Below, in pieces: positions 29,874 to 29,984 of a DNA stretch of 29,984 nucleotides. How positions within the stretch are numbered: position 1 is the first letter of the stretch; each line of letters opens with the position of its first letter. A program made the position numbers and the translations under genes. The notes beneath the pieces are model-generated. The model saw only the letters and a list, made by a program, of their open reading frames with translations, was not told where the DNA came from and made no database searches. This stretch comes from Dinochytrium kinnereticum (Eukaryota; Chytridiomycota; Chytridiomycetes; Chytridiales; Chytridiaceae), in contig JADGJT010000246.1 in NCBI GenBank assembly GCA_027604005.1, positions 1 to 29,984 on the forward strand. The letters are read 5' to 3'.

Positions 29874-29984
29874 CTACCAAGAGGTTGTTTGTTTGTTTGG
29901 TTTTTTTGTTTTGTTTTTTGTTTTTTTGTTTGTGGGGGGGGGGGTGGTTTGGGGGGACTGTGAGGGTTGGGTGGGTGGGTGTGG
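29874..29984 (-). other. Intron or upstream part of the NoxR-like gene at the window edge
   Basis: On the minus strand the sequence is A/C-rich and ends in a TTGGTAG acceptor. It has homopolymer C and A runs and no coding signal, so the rest of the TPR exons lie beyond the right edge. Confidence 0.6.

Noticed and set aside
1..29984. tRNA, rRNA, riboswitch or CRISPR array
   Set aside because: I found no tRNA B-box with matching A-box, no rRNA-like text and no regularly spaced repeats; short or unusual ncRNAs cannot be excluded by eye.

Overview
The window looks like nuclear DNA of a fungus, probably an early-diverging (chytrid-like) one. The evidence is short GT-AG introns with CTAAC-like branch points, a fungal-type PHO89 phosphate symporter, a NoxR/p67phox-like NADPH-oxidase regulator, a fungal M43 secreted metalloprotease and two secreted beta-sandwich (LEA2/DUF3712-like) proteins. 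The lineage is inference; no rRNA or tRNA was found to anchor it. Exon coordinates below were worked out by hand from reading frame and splice signals.

Layout, left to right. 1-1148: 3' end of a Ty1/copia retrotransposon (end of reverse transcriptase, RNase H, polypurine tract, probable LTR). 1149-2811: non-coding, with five perfect hairpins and a ~211-bp tandem duplication. 3125-4861: six-exon gene of unknown function with repeated ADDFP motifs, an Arg/Gly patch and a proline-rich tail, all introns phase 0. 5225-6000: decayed Caps_synth-type glycosyltransferase. 6894-8632: secreted M43 metalloprotease. 9385-10607 (-) and 12118-14035 (+): divergent pair of secreted LEA2/DUF3712-like proteins sharing a 1.5-kb intergenic region. 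14814-16842 (-): PHO89-like phosphate symporter. 17517-18940: degenerate RecQ-like helicase fragment enclosed by ~230-bp inverted repeats. 19361-23376: 1138-residue protein of unknown function with a Ser/Gly/Asn-rich N-terminus, a helical middle, six HxLALSYxIE repeats and a coiled-coil end. 23800-25458 and 25762-27366: tandem type II membrane glycosyltransferases resembling the PLOD/collagen GT domain. 28292-29873 (-): 3' part of a NoxR-like gene, running off the right edge.

The genes do not form one pathway. A secretory/cell-surface theme recurs (protease, two secreted beta-sandwich proteins, tandem glycosyltransferases, a dead sugar transferase, a phosphate transporter), and mobile or decayed DNA is concentrated at 1-2.8 kb, 5.2-6.0 kb and 17.5-18.9 kb. 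The least described items are the ADDFP protein, the HxLALSY-repeat protein, the RecQ-like inverted-repeat element, the hairpin cluster, and several introns whose 3' ends are A-rich and end in AAG.
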